Shown: positions 16,010-24,152 of the stretch, one piece after another | Layout: the number at the start of each line of letters is the position of its first letter | Position numbering within the stretch: position 1 is the first letter of the stretch | Assembly (NCBI RefSeq): GCF_001613205.1 | Contig: NZ_BDBX01000009.1 | Location: forward strand, 1 to 64,000 | DNA length: 64,000 nucleotides | DNA from: Nocardia sienata NBRC 100364 | Lineage (GTDB): Bacteria; Actinomycetota; Actinomycetes; Mycobacteriales; Mycobacteriaceae | Reading direction: 5' to 3' | Position numbers and translations under genes: made by a program | Notes under the pieces: model-generated | Told to the model about the DNA's origin: nothing | Databases searched by the model: none | The model's input: the letters and a program-made list of their open reading frames with translations, nothing else

Positions 16010-17148
16010 TGAGCGGCGAATTCACCGAATTTCATGGGGAACTTCGCAGCGTGGCCCGGGAACTGCTCGGCAAGAGTGGCGCCGCGGGCCGGATCGACTG
16101 GCCGGTGCTCGTGCGGGCCGGTTGGCCGGGTCTGGAGGTGGCGGAGGAGCACGGGGGAGCCGGGGCCGGCCTCGTCGAAGTCGGCATCCTGCTGGAGGAG
16201 GTGGGCCGGGCGGTGGCGCGCACCGCGTATCCGAGTGTGGCCGCGGCGGGTATCGGCGCCCTGGCCCTGCTCGAGCCGAATGCCCACCGGGACGCGGTGC
16301 TGCGCGAAACCGTCTCCGGCACCGCGATACCCATTGCGGTGCTGGGGGGAAATATGGTGCCGGCGGCCGGCGGCGAAACGGCTTGTGCCGGCACCGGAGG
16401 CATAGTACCCACCTTCCGGCTCACCCAAACCACCGCGGGAACGGAAATTTCCGGAAACGCGGATTTCGTGCCCGATGCTCCGGCGGCGACCACCCTGCTG
16501 ATTCCCGCACAGGCGCCCGACGGCGCCGTGTGGGTGGCCGTCGTCGAGCCCGGTGCGCCCGGTGTGCGTATCGAGGAGCGGCCGGTGGTGGACGAGACCC
16601 GGTCGCTGGGCCGCGTGACGGCCCAGGGCGTCGTCCTCGCGCCGGAGGCGGTCCGGCCCTTCCGCGCCGATATCGGCTGTGGGCCGCGCGCGCTCTACGA
16701 CCGCGCCGCGCTGGCGGTGGCCTGCGACAGTCTGGGAGTCGGTGCGGCCATGCTGGAGGCGACGGTCGAATACGTCCGCGTGCGGGAACAATTCGGCCGG
16801 CCGATCGGCTCCTTCCAGGCGGTCAAACACGCCTGCGCCGATATGCTCGTGGACCTCACCGTCGCGCGCCGGCTGGTGTCGGAGGCCCTGGCCGTCCCGA
16901 TGGACGGTACCGCGCCCGCGCGCCGGGCCGTCTCGGCGGCGAAGGCCTTCGCCGGTGAAGCCGGGGTCCGGATCGCCGGAAAGGCCGTGCAGTTGCACGG
17001 CGGTATCGGCTACACCTGGGAGAGCGGCATCCACCGCTATCTCAAACGTGCCACGCTCGACCGCGTGCTGTTCGGTACCCCGGCCGATCACCGCCGCGCC
17101 CTCGCCGACCGCTATCGCGGGGAGCTGTCCGTCCCGGCGGGGGAGTGA
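16009..17148 (+). CDS. Acyl-CoA dehydrogenase, partner subunit of second pair
   Basis: 379 aa, ATG overlapping the previous stop. The N-terminal half is less conserved (E-E-H-G-G-A-G-A-G). The C-terminal half is strongly ACAD-like with R-E-Q-F-G-R-P-I-G-S-F-Q-A-V-K-H, Q-L-H-G-G-I-G-Y-T-W-E and a final F-G-T-P-A-D-H-R-R. Overlap and order match known FadE heterotetramers. Its last 37 bases overlap the convergent TetR gene on the other strand. Confidence 0.87.
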   Translation: MSGEFTEFHGELRSVARELLGKSGAAGRIDWPVLVRAGWPGLEVAEEHGGAGAGLVEVGILLEEVGRAVARTAYPSVAAAGIGALALLEPNAHRDAVLRETVSGTAIPIAVLGGNMVPAAGGETACAGTGGIVPTFRLTQTTAGTEISGNADFVPDAPAATTLLIPAQAPDGAVWVAVVEPGAPGVRIEERPVVDETRSLGRVTAQGVVLAPEAVRPFRADIGCGPRALYDRAALAVACDSLGVGAAMLEATVEYVRVREQFGRPIGSFQAVKHACADMLVDLTVARRLVSEALAVPMDGTAPARRAVSAAKAFAGEAGVRIAGKAVQLHGGIGYTWESGIHRYLKRATLDRVLFGTPADHRRALADRYRGELSVPAGE

Positions 17149-17780
17149 CCGGGGCCGAGCAGCTCGTCGACCACCCGGTGTACCTTCTCGACGCTGCTCG
17201 GCTCCTCGAGGCGCAGGGCGATATTGGCCGCGTTGAGTACGGCGTCGATCTGGAAGACCGCCAGATCCGTGTCACCGGTGCCGCGGCCCCGCCTGGCGGC
17301 GGCGAGGTCGAACTCCCGCGCGAGCGTGTGCAGCCAACCACGGCGTTGTTGCCGCAGCGCGTCGCGGACCGGCCCGGGACGGCTGTCGAACACCGGGAGA
17401 TTCGCGCCCCAGAAACATCCGCCGGGGAACAGCGGTTGTGCGGCGTAGTCGATCCACCGGTCTATGAGCGCGCGCAATCGGGGGGCGCCCGCCGACGCGG
17501 CACCGGCCGGGACCACGACCGCTTCGGCGAACACCTCGCCCGCCGTCGCCACGGTGGCCAATTGCAGGGCCTCCTTGGTGCGGAACAGGGTCTGGATACC
17601 CGCTTTGCTGAGCTCGAGGTCGTCGGCGAGCCGGCCGAAGCTGAGCCCGTCCAGGCCGTCGAGGGAGGCGATGTCGACGGCGCGCCGGGTGACGATTCGC
17701 CGCGACCGTGTCCCTCGCTCCCGGCGGCGGTCGCCGTCGCGCTCACCACCGGGCCGCGGATCCGCGCTGCCGCCGGTCAT
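17112..17780 (-). CDS. TetR/AcrR-family regulator of the SnoaL-DUF3237 operon
   Basis: 222 aa. An Arg-rich N-terminal tail is followed by the helix-turn-helix (F-G-R-L-A-D-D-L-E-L-S-K-A-G-I-Q-T-L-F-R-T-K-E). The C-terminal ligand domain contains F-P-G-G-C-F-W-G-A-N, a pattern seen in TetR proteins of the AcrR-like C-terminal family. It is the last gene of a leftward operon after SnoaL and DUF3237 (34-base gap). The 18-bp palindrome ahead of that operon is the likely autoregulatory site. Confidence 0.85.
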   Translation of the reverse strand: MTGGSADPRPGGERDGDRRRERGTRSRRIVTRRAVDIASLDGLDGLSFGRLADDLELSKAGIQTLFRTKEALQLATVATAGEVFAEAVVVPAGAASAGAPRLRALIDRWIDYAAQPLFPGGCFWGANLPVFDSRPGPVRDALRQQRRGWLHTLAREFDLAAARRGRGTGDTDLAVFQIDAVLNAANIALRLEEPSSVEKVHRVVDELLGPGHSPAGTDSSPR

Positions 17781-17814
17781 CGCCGGTACCTCGCCACCGC
17801 ATGCGTCGCGGGCG

Positions 17815-18312
17815 TCACAGCACCTGCTCGACGTGGTAGGCGACCCCGCCGTCGACCGGGTAGCCGGACCCGACCGCGACGATGTCGTTGAGAAAGGACA
17901 GCCGCGCCGATCCGGTCTCGAACAGCGGGGCGGTGCGGAAATAGTAGCGGGGCGGATCGACCCGGAATCGCGTGGCGGGATCGGCCATCTCGGCGCGGAC
18001 GTCGGCCGGGATCACCCAGCGACCCCGGTAGGTCATGTACACCAGCTCCTCGTCGACGCGCAGGGTCAGCCGGACATCGAGCAGCATGGTGCCGTCGGGA
18101 CGGTACAGCGCCCAGTCGCCGCCGCCGGCCACCACCTCGCCGCGTAACCGGGGTCCTTCGAACGAACCGCCCGCCGCCCCGTACAGAACTCGGCGGCCGA
18201 GTGGCCCGCCGGTCCCGAAATCCAGACGTGGATTCAGGTCCACGACCATATCGAACAGCGGCGCGGTACCGACCGCCGCGATCGGCCGCACACGCGCGTC
18301 CATCGTCGTCAC
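17815..18312 (-). CDS. DUF3237-domain protein
   Basis: 165 aa. Beta-rich with D-L-N-P-R-L-D-F-G near the start, G-G-D-W-A-L-Y-R-P-D-G-T in the middle and V-Y-M-T-Y-R-G-R-W, all typical of the DUF3237 barrel, whose biochemical role is not established. The GTG start overlaps the stop of the SnoaL-like gene (GTGA), so the two products are coupled and may act on one substrate. No signal peptide. Confidence 0.8.
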   Translation of the reverse strand: MTTMDARVRPIAAVGTAPLFDMVVDLNPRLDFGTGGPLGRRVLYGAAGGSFEGPRLRGEVVAGGGDWALYRPDGTMLLDVRLTLRVDEELVYMTYRGRWVIPADVRAEMADPATRFRVDPPRYYFRTAPLFETGSARLSFLNDIVAVGSGYPVDGGVAYHVEQVL

Positions 18313-18773
18313 CGCTCGGCCGCCGCGCTCGGCTGCCCGAACAGCCGGGCCCGCACCGTATCCGTGGATACGCCCGACTGCGCGCACAGTTCGGCCAGAT
18401 CGAAGACGAAACGTTCGCTCGCGATCAGATCGTCGGCGAAGGTGAAGCCGATGAACACCGGTATCGCGGCACGCCGGCCGTTCGGTTCGGCACCGAACCG
18501 GTCGCCGGTCATGGTCATTCTCGCGGTGCCCCAGCAGATCAAGGTCTCACCGTCGTCCGCGTGCCCGTCCAGTTCGACCTGATAGTCGGGAAAGGTCGCG
18601 AAGAAACGCCGCAGTGCCCGCTCGTTGTCCGCGAGCCCGTGCGCGGTCGTCCCGAACGCCGGGGTTTCCAACCGCATATCCGGGTGGAGGAGACGCAGTG
18701 CGGCGGGCAGATCCCGGGCGCTCTTGGCGGCGGCCAGTGACCGGGCCAGTTCGAACATGCGGTGACCGTCCAT
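18309..18773 (-). CDS. SnoaL-like (NTF2-fold) protein
   Basis: 154 aa. NTF2-like cone fold pattern: an N-terminal helix, L-H-P-D-M-R-L-E-T-P-A-F-G, F-F-A-T-F-P-D-Y-Q-V-E-L-D-G, then a strand ending F-V-F-D-L-A-E-L. Members are cyclases, isomerases (ketosteroid-isomerase type), hydratases or plain binding proteins; the sequence does not show which. The ATG has GGAGG upstream. It is first in the operon with DUF3237 and TetR, behind the palindrome at 18826. Confidence 0.8.
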   Translation of the reverse strand: MDGHRMFELARSLAAAKSARDLPAALRLLHPDMRLETPAFGTTAHGLADNERALRRFFATFPDYQVELDGHADDGETLICWGTARMTMTGDRFGAEPNGRRAAIPVFIGFTFADDLIASERFVFDLAELCAQSGVSTDTVRARLFGQPSAAAER

Positions 18774-18825
18774 CGTGCATCCTCCGGTCGTGGTAGACGC
18801 CGGGCAGGTCCCGGTGCTAAAAACA

Positions 18826-18843
18826 TACATACGGCCGTATGTA
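18826..18843. promoter_or_regulatory. Perfect 18-bp palindrome, operator of the SnoaL-DUF3237-TetR operon
   Basis: TACATACGGCCGTATGTA, perfectly symmetric, 53 bases before the SnoaL start. Length, symmetry and position fit a TetR-family operator. The natural ligand is the TetR at 17112. Confidence 0.7.
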
Positions 18844-19263
18844 AAAACAAGGGATGGGCGGAGCGCCCGGTTACGTCCACGGACAGAGGCAATTCACGAC
18901 CTGTCCGGTGGCGTACCTGCCGACGAACGCAACGGTTCGGTATCTGCGCCTCCACATGAGACCGACGAGAAAGAGTCCGTCGCGACAGCGGGCGCCGACG
19001 GGGTGCCGGCCGGTCGTGAGTAGCGGTACCGGGTGTGGTGGCCGGGTTGTAGTGGCCCCGTGCGGCTGCTGTGCCGCGGCCGGCCGGCTACGGAGTTACT
19101 TGTGCCGCCGTCCGGCGTCCCCGCGGCCGATCTCGGCTGTACCGGCTCTCGGGTCACGCTGTATGTCGTTCCCGCGCCGACAGGGCCGTGGGCTCGGGTG
19201 CGCCCTGCCGGAACGGCTGTCCGGGTGTCGGCGTGCGTCGACGAGACCTCGCGGCTCCGCGGG
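18844..19263. other. Intergenic stretch, no gene recognised
   Basis: About 420 bases between the SnoaL operon promoter and the end of the ligase gene at 19264. Frames here are Arg/Pro/Gly-rich without motifs or ribosome-binding sites. No strong hairpin was found. Confidence 0.45.
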
Positions 19264-20976
19264 CTACGGTGACTCCGCGGCGGCGAGCCGCTGGGCCGCC
19301 AAACGGCGCAGATCGCTCGATTTGATCTTGGCGCTCCCGGTCAGCGCGAGATCCTCCTCGGTGAAGAACAGGATCTCGCGCGGCACCTTGTAGCCGGCCA
19401 ACCGGGCACGGAGATGATCGCGGATCGCGCCGGTGTCGAGGGTCCGGCCGGTATGGGGGACCACGCAGGCGACCACCATCTCACCGAGCGTCTCGTGCGG
19501 GACGCCGACCGTCCGGCCGATCTTCACGCCCGGATACCGGTCGAGCTCCTCGTCGACCTCGAGCGGGGAGACATTCGCGCCGCCGGTCTTGATGATGTCG
19601 GTGAGCCGCCCCTCCCAGTACAGGCGGCCCTTATCGTCGAGGTAACCGCCGTCGCCGGTGTGGAAGTAGCCGGCGTCGTCGAGGGTCTCGTCCAACGGGG
19701 TCCCGAGGTATCCGAGCATCAGGGTCGGTCCCTTGACGCAGATCTCGCCGTGCTCGCCCCGGCGCAGCGCCGCGCCGGTGAGCGGGTCGGCGATCTTCAC
19801 GGTGACCCCCGGCAACGGTACCCCGCTGCTTCCGGCGATGGTCTCCTCCGGCGTGTAGGCCGGGAAACAGGTGGTGATGGTGAAGGTTTCGGTATTGCCG
19901 TAGGCGTGGCCGGGTTCGGTCCAGTCGGTATCCACGGTGGGGTGGGTGGCCAGCGCCAGGTCGCGGTCCACGAACTTCAGACTGCTCAGATCCGCTGTCT
20001 CCCAGTTGGGTGCGCCCTGGAGCTGGGCGTGCTGGTGCGGCCAGGCCACCGGGAAATTCACCCGCTGTGTCCGGATGAGGTCGAGGGTCGCGGCGGCGTC
20101 GAACAGCGATTGCAGGATCAGGGTGCCGCCGGCGGCGAGCGTCGCGCCCAGCGCCTGGGCGAAATTGCCGGACCAGAAGAAACCGTTCGCGGTCCAGCAG
20201 CGCACCTCGTCGTCGGGGCCGAATCCGAACATCCGCCGGAAGCGCCACATCTGCAGGGTGACACCGCGATGTGCGCTGCGGATACCCTTCGGTTTGCTGG
20301 TGGTGCCGGAGGAGAAGAAGAGGACCGCGGTATCGCTGGGTTGCACTGTCGCCGCGGTGGCCTCGATCAGCGCCGGGTCGGTCTCGGCGCCGCGGGCCAG
20401 GAAGGCGTCCCAGCTCTCCACTGCTCCACCCGGTACCGGGTCGCCGACCACCGCGAGGTAACGCAGGAAGGGGTACGCCGCGGAGGCGACCGCGCCGGGG
20501 GCGGCAGTGGCGAGCCCCGGTTCGAGCTCGGTGAGGAGGCCACCGAAATCCGTTTTTGCCACGCTGCGTTCGAAGAGGAGCACCGACACTCCGGAAACCC
20601 GGAGCAGATGGTCCAGTTCGGGCGCCGTGGAGAAGGTGCTGAGCGCGACCGCCACCCCGCCGGCCAGCGAGGCGCCGAAGACGGCGGCCGGCCATTCGGC
20701 ACGGTTGGTCATGAGTACGCCGACCCGGCTGTCCTTGCCGACCCCGCACGCGCGCAGCGCCCGCGCCACCTCGTGGGCCCGCGCCCACAGGTCGGCATAG
20801 GTCCACTCGATACCGTCGGCAGGGGAGATGAGTGCGGTACGGGAGGCGTACTGTTCGGTGACCTCGCGCAGGAATCCGGGGAGCGTGAGCGTCCCGAGCC
20901 CCGGTTCCTCGGTCAGCGGCGGGCCCGCGACGATCGCCGCCGCCCGGTCGGGGGTGTGCTGGGGCCCGGTGCTCAT
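19264..20976 (-). CDS. Acyl-CoA synthetase (AMP-forming)
   Basis: 570 aa. ANL-superfamily signatures: P-loop-like F-F-S-S-G-T-T-S-K-P-K-G near residue 225, the Y-G-N-T-E-T adenylation loop near 360, the hinge Asp in Y-F-H-T-G-D-G-G and L-Y-W-E-G-R-L, and Lys in S-A-K-I-K-S near the end. It activates a carboxylic acid with ATP and CoA. It is last in the leftward operon AcuI-MaoC-ligase driven from the paired operator at 23309. Substrate unknown; neighbours suggest a bulky or cyclic acid. Confidence 0.88.
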   Translation of the reverse strand: MSTGPQHTPDRAAAIVAGPPLTEEPGLGTLTLPGFLREVTEQYASRTALISPADGIEWTYADLWARAHEVARALRACGVGKDSRVGVLMTNRAEWPAAVFGASLAGGVAVALSTFSTAPELDHLLRVSGVSVLLFERSVAKTDFGGLLTELEPGLATAAPGAVASAAYPFLRYLAVVGDPVPGGAVESWDAFLARGAETDPALIEATAATVQPSDTAVLFFSSGTTSKPKGIRSAHRGVTLQMWRFRRMFGFGPDDEVRCWTANGFFWSGNFAQALGATLAAGGTLILQSLFDAAATLDLIRTQRVNFPVAWPHQHAQLQGAPNWETADLSSLKFVDRDLALATHPTVDTDWTEPGHAYGNTETFTITTCFPAYTPEETIAGSSGVPLPGVTVKIADPLTGAALRRGEHGEICVKGPTLMLGYLGTPLDETLDDAGYFHTGDGGYLDDKGRLYWEGRLTDIIKTGGANVSPLEVDEELDRYPGVKIGRTVGVPHETLGEMVVACVVPHTGRTLDTGAIRDHLRARLAGYKVPREILFFTEEDLALTGSAKIKSSDLRRLAAQRLAAAESP

Positions 20977-21027
20977 CGCCGGTGGTCCTCTCTGACAGTG
21001 CTGGCGCGCGCGGCGCGGGAACCGCTC

Positions 21028-22218
21028 TTATCGCGGCAGTTCGACTTCGGCGGTGCAGTCGACCAGGACACCGCCGTCCTGGTTGGTGAGTTTCAGCTTC
21101 ACCTGGACCAGCGGTACGCCCCAGCTCGATTCCGGGAGCTTGTCGACGATCTCGCCCTCGAAATAGGTGACATCGCCCTCGAAGGCGGGCAGGCGGAAAT
21201 CGGCCTTCGTATGCCGGACCAGCCCGTCGTTACCGGCCCAGTAGGCCAGGTAGTCGGTACACCAGGCGCCCATGGTCGCCCCGTAGCCGTAGGCCCGGGC
21301 CATACCCACGTCACCGGCTTTCTCGGCGTCGATATGACCGCGCGAGGGCCCGACGTAGAGGCCGTCGCGCAGGCGCGGGTCGATCTTGGCGCCTTCTTCG
21401 TCGAAGCCGAAACCCTCTGTCCAGCCCGGGTCCTGGTAGACCCAGGGATCGTCGATCCCCGCGGGCGCGGTCCAGCGGAAGGTGCCCCAGATATTGAACA
21501 GGAAGGCGCGGTACTCGGTGGTGAAGCTGGCGATACTGTGCGGGCCGATCACCCGCCGCGGCAGTGCGTCGCCGACCTTCACCTCGTCGAAACGCGGAGA
21601 CACACCGAGCCGGTTGGACATCAGCCATTCGGTGCGCAGCGCGTCCACCTCGGCGAGTTCGGCGGCCGTCCACTTCTTGATCGCCCCGAGCTGGTTCTCG
21701 TACATACCGCGCTTGTTCGCCTCCTCGGCGAGATAGCGGATCGCGGTCGAACGCTCCTTGGCGACGAGGGTGCCGTGCTGGTTGCGGTGGACGGTGTCGC
21801 CGCGCGAGAACATGGTGGGCCCGGCGAATTTCGTCTGGACCACCTTGTAGTCGTGGAAACGGCGTTCCTGGAACAGCTGGTCACCCGGCCGCACCGGGCA
21901 GCCGTAGAACCACCATTCCTCGCCACCGAAGATGAGGTGGCTGTCGGGGATACGGCCCACGCAGGCCGGCGCCGCGCCGTGCCCGTAGTCCAGCGCCACC
22001 GCGATCGACTGCGGCGCCACCAGCCCGCCGTACCGGGACGCCCGGGAGAACTCCTGATCCCAGTGCAGCGGGTTCGGGTAGTCCATCGCCATCACCCAGC
22101 GGCGGATATCGGAGGTACTGCACGGATCCCACAGCTGGCCGCCACCGATCGGCTTCCCGACCCGGTGGTCGACATCGCTGAGGTCCAGTTCGACTGTGGC
22201 GTCCGGTTTCTTGCTCAC
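21028..22218 (-). CDS. MaoC-like double-hotdog enoyl-CoA hydratase
   Basis: 396 aa. The N-terminal half resembles the FAS1-like/MaoC_dehydratas N-domain (H-W-D-Q-E-F-S-R-A-S-R-Y-G-G-L-V-A-P). The C-terminal half (about 225-396) is a second hotdog with the G-A-W-C-T-D-Y-L-A-Y-W-A-G helix. This double arrangement is typical of hydratases acting on large acyl-CoAs such as steroid side-chain thioesters. It lies 12 bases after the AcuI gene and before the ligase. The D-x-x-x-x-H type catalytic pair is not obvious in either half, so activity needs testing. Confidence 0.78.
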   Translation of the reverse strand: MSKKPDATVELDLSDVDHRVGKPIGGGQLWDPCSTSDIRRWVMAMDYPNPLHWDQEFSRASRYGGLVAPQSIAVALDYGHGAAPACVGRIPDSHLIFGGEEWWFYGCPVRPGDQLFQERRFHDYKVVQTKFAGPTMFSRGDTVHRNQHGTLVAKERSTAIRYLAEEANKRGMYENQLGAIKKWTAAELAEVDALRTEWLMSNRLGVSPRFDEVKVGDALPRRVIGPHSIASFTTEYRAFLFNIWGTFRWTAPAGIDDPWVYQDPGWTEGFGFDEEGAKIDPRLRDGLYVGPSRGHIDAEKAGDVGMARAYGYGATMGAWCTDYLAYWAGNDGLVRHTKADFRLPAFEGDVTYFEGEIVDKLPESSWGVPLVQVKLKLTNQDGGVLVDCTAEVELPR

Positions 22219-22230
22219 GAGAACTCCTGC

Positions 22231-23214
22231 TCAGCGGTTCACATCGACGACTATCCGGCCGCGGACGGTGCCCGCGAGGAAATCGTTCGCCGCCGCGACG
22301 GTCTCACCCAGGGTGATCTCGCGGGCGATCGAATCGAGTACGGCCGGATCCAGATCCCGGGCGAGCCGGGCCCAGGCGTCGAGCCGTTTCGGCCGCGGCG
22401 CCATCACACTGTCCACACCCAGCAGCGAGACGCCGCGCAGGATGAAGGGGGCCACCGACGCCGGGAAATCCATGCCCTGGGCCAGGCCGCAGGCCGCGAC
22501 CGCGCCGCCGTAGCGGGTCTGCGCGCAGGCATTGGCCAGGTTGTGGCTGCCGGCGGTGTCCACGACCCCGGCCCAGCGTTCCTTCTGCAGCGGTTTGCCC
22601 TTGTCGGCGAATTCGGCGCGATCCACGACCGTGGTCGCCCCGAGTTGCTTCAGATAGGCGTGTTCGCCGGATTTGCCGGTCGCGGCGGCCACCGCGAAAC
22701 CGGCCTTGGTGAGCAACGCGATCGCCACACTGCCCACGCCGCCGGTCGCGCCGGTCACCAGCACCTCGCCGCGGTCGGGGGTGAGCCCGTGGGCCAGCAG
22801 GGCATCGACACAGAGGGCCGCGGTGTAGCCGGCGGTACCGATGGCCATGGCCTGTCGCTCGGTGAATTCGGCGGGCAGAGGGATCAGCCAGTCGCCGTCG
22901 AGCCGCGCCCGCTGGGCGAGGCCGCCCCAGTGGGTCTCACCGACACCCCAGCCGTTGAGGACCACCTTGTCGCCGGGAGACCAGCGGGCGTGGCTGCTGC
23001 CGGTGACGGTGCCCGCCAGATCGATGCCCGGGATCATCGGGAACTTGCGCACCACGGGGGAGGCGCCGGTGATCGCGAGTGCGTCCTTGTAGTTGAGCGT
23101 GGACCAGGCCACCTCGATCTCGACATCGCCTTCGGGCAACCGGGCCTCGTCCACGCTGGTGAGTTCGGTCTTCGTACCCGATTCACCCTTGTCGATGAGA
23201 ACTGCGGAGAACAT
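22231..23214 (-). CDS. acuI: AcuI/YhdH-family NADPH-dependent 2-enoyl-CoA (acrylyl-CoA) reductase
   Basis: 327 aa MDR protein without zinc ligands. The N-terminal [11 protein letters not shown] and [13 protein letters not shown] motifs are specific to the YhdH/AcuI group. The Rossmann motif is [12 protein letters not shown] near residue 152. Known members reduce acrylyl-CoA to propionyl-CoA with NADPH. It is first in an operon with a MaoC hydratase and a ligase. The promoter region carries the paired GAGAAT operator 95-130 bases upstream. Confidence 0.87.
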   Translation of the reverse strand: MFSAVLIDKGESGTKTELTSVDEARLPEGDVEIEVAWSTLNYKDALAITGASPVVRKFPMIPGIDLAGTVTGSSHARWSPGDKVVLNGWGVGETHWGGLAQRARLDGDWLIPLPAEFTERQAMAIGTAGYTAALCVDALLAHGLTPDRGEVLVTGATGGVGSVAIALLTKAGFAVAAATGKSGEHAYLKQLGATTVVDRAEFADKGKPLQKERWAGVVDTAGSHNLANACAQTRYGGAVAACGLAQGMDFPASVAPFILRGVSLLGVDSVMAPRPKRLDAWARLARDLDPAVLDSIAREITLGETVAAANDFLAGTVRGRIVVDVNR

Positions 23215-23308
23215 CGGTGATGTGTTCCTTTCTCGATTCCGTTCGGTTGCCGTTCAGCTTGTCGAACGACGGTGCCGAGGGACAGGGTGCCGAGCCGGAG
23301 ACTTCCGG

Positions 23309-23344
23309 GAGAATTATATTCTCTGAATCAAGAATCATATTTCC
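23309..23344. promoter_or_regulatory. Paired operator dyads of the GAGAAT regulon (site 2)
   Basis: 23309-23323 is the most symmetric copy in the window (GAGAATTATATTCTC, both arms exact). The second dyad, 23330-23344 (AAGAATCATATTTCC), has its centre 21 bp away. On the minus strand the first dyad contains a TATAAT -10 for the AcuI-MaoC-ligase operon. Confidence 0.75.
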
Positions 23345-23375
23345 AGCGGTCCGGACCGGTGTCAACACCCCCGGG

Positions 23376-24152
23376 TCAGCGCGCGGTCCACCCACCGTCG
23401 ACGACGATGGTCTGCCCGGTCACGTACCGGCCGGAATCCCCGGCCAGCCAGACGATCGCGCCCACGATGTCGGCCGCGGTGCCCTCGGTGGGCAGCGGGA
23501 TATTGCGGCGCAGATAGTCGGCACCGCGTTCGCTGTCGTAGAGACTGTCGGTGATCTCGCTGCGGAAGAAGCCCGGTGCGACGGTGTTCACCCGGATCGA
23601 ATGCCGGGCCCACTGCACGGCGAGTTCGGCGGTGAGCCCGGACAATCCGGCCTTGCTCGCGGCATAGGAGGCCTGCGGGATGCCGGGGATACCCACCCGT
23701 CCGCTGATCGAGGAGACATTCACGATCGAACCCCGGCCGACTGCGCGCATGGCGGGGAAGACCTGCTGCGCGAGCAGTAGCGGTGCCAGCAGATTCAGTT
23801 CCAGGGTGCGCCGGATATCGGTCAGTGATTCCGCTTCCGCGCCCGCGGTGCCGAAACGGTTACCGGCCGCGTTGACCAAGATCTCCGGCGGGCCCAGCGC
23901 GTCGGTGACCGCCGGCACGATCTCGGCGATCCGCTCGGGGTCGCCCAGATCGCATTCCACGGCCAGGCCGTCGATCTCGGTTGCCAAGGACTCCAACCGG
24001 TCCCGGCGCCGTGCCACCACCGCGACCCGTGCGCCGAGTCCGGCCAGCGCCCGGCTCACCGCCGCGCCCAGCCCGGACGATCCGCCGGTCACGACGGCCG
24101 CTCTGCCGTCGAGCTCGAAGGGGCGCACGGCCGCCGCGCGATCGCCGCTCAC
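23376..24152 (-). CDS. Short-chain dehydrogenase/reductase
   Basis: 258 aa classical SDR: T-G-G-S-S-G-L-G cofactor motif near residue 23, L-V-N-A-A-G, catalytic Ser in N-V-S-S-I-S-G and Y-A-A-S-K about 13 residues later. Arg residues after the second strand suggest NADP(H). It is likely a hydroxyacyl-CoA or secondary-alcohol dehydrogenase. The ATG overlaps the stop of the upstream ligase (ATGA), so the two genes form one leftward transcript from 25687. Confidence 0.88.
   Translation of the reverse strand: MSGDRAAAVRPFELDGRAAVVTGGSSGLGAAVSRALAGLGARVAVVARRRDRLESLATEIDGLAVECDLGDPERIAEIVPAVTDALGPPEILVNAAGNRFGTAGAEAESLTDIRRTLELNLLAPLLLAQQVFPAMRAVGRGSIVNVSSISGRVGIPGIPQASYAASKAGLSGLTAELAVQWARHSIRVNTVAPGFFRSEITDSLYDSERGADYLRRNIPLPTEGTAADIVGAIVWLAGDSGRYVTGQTIVVDGGWTAR

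Noticed and set aside
19414..23220. A 1268-codon open frame on the plus strand
   Set aside because: It runs antisense to the ligase, MaoC and AcuI genes, which have full family motifs and ribosome-binding sites. The translation is compositionally biased without domains: a codon-bias shadow typical of high GC.
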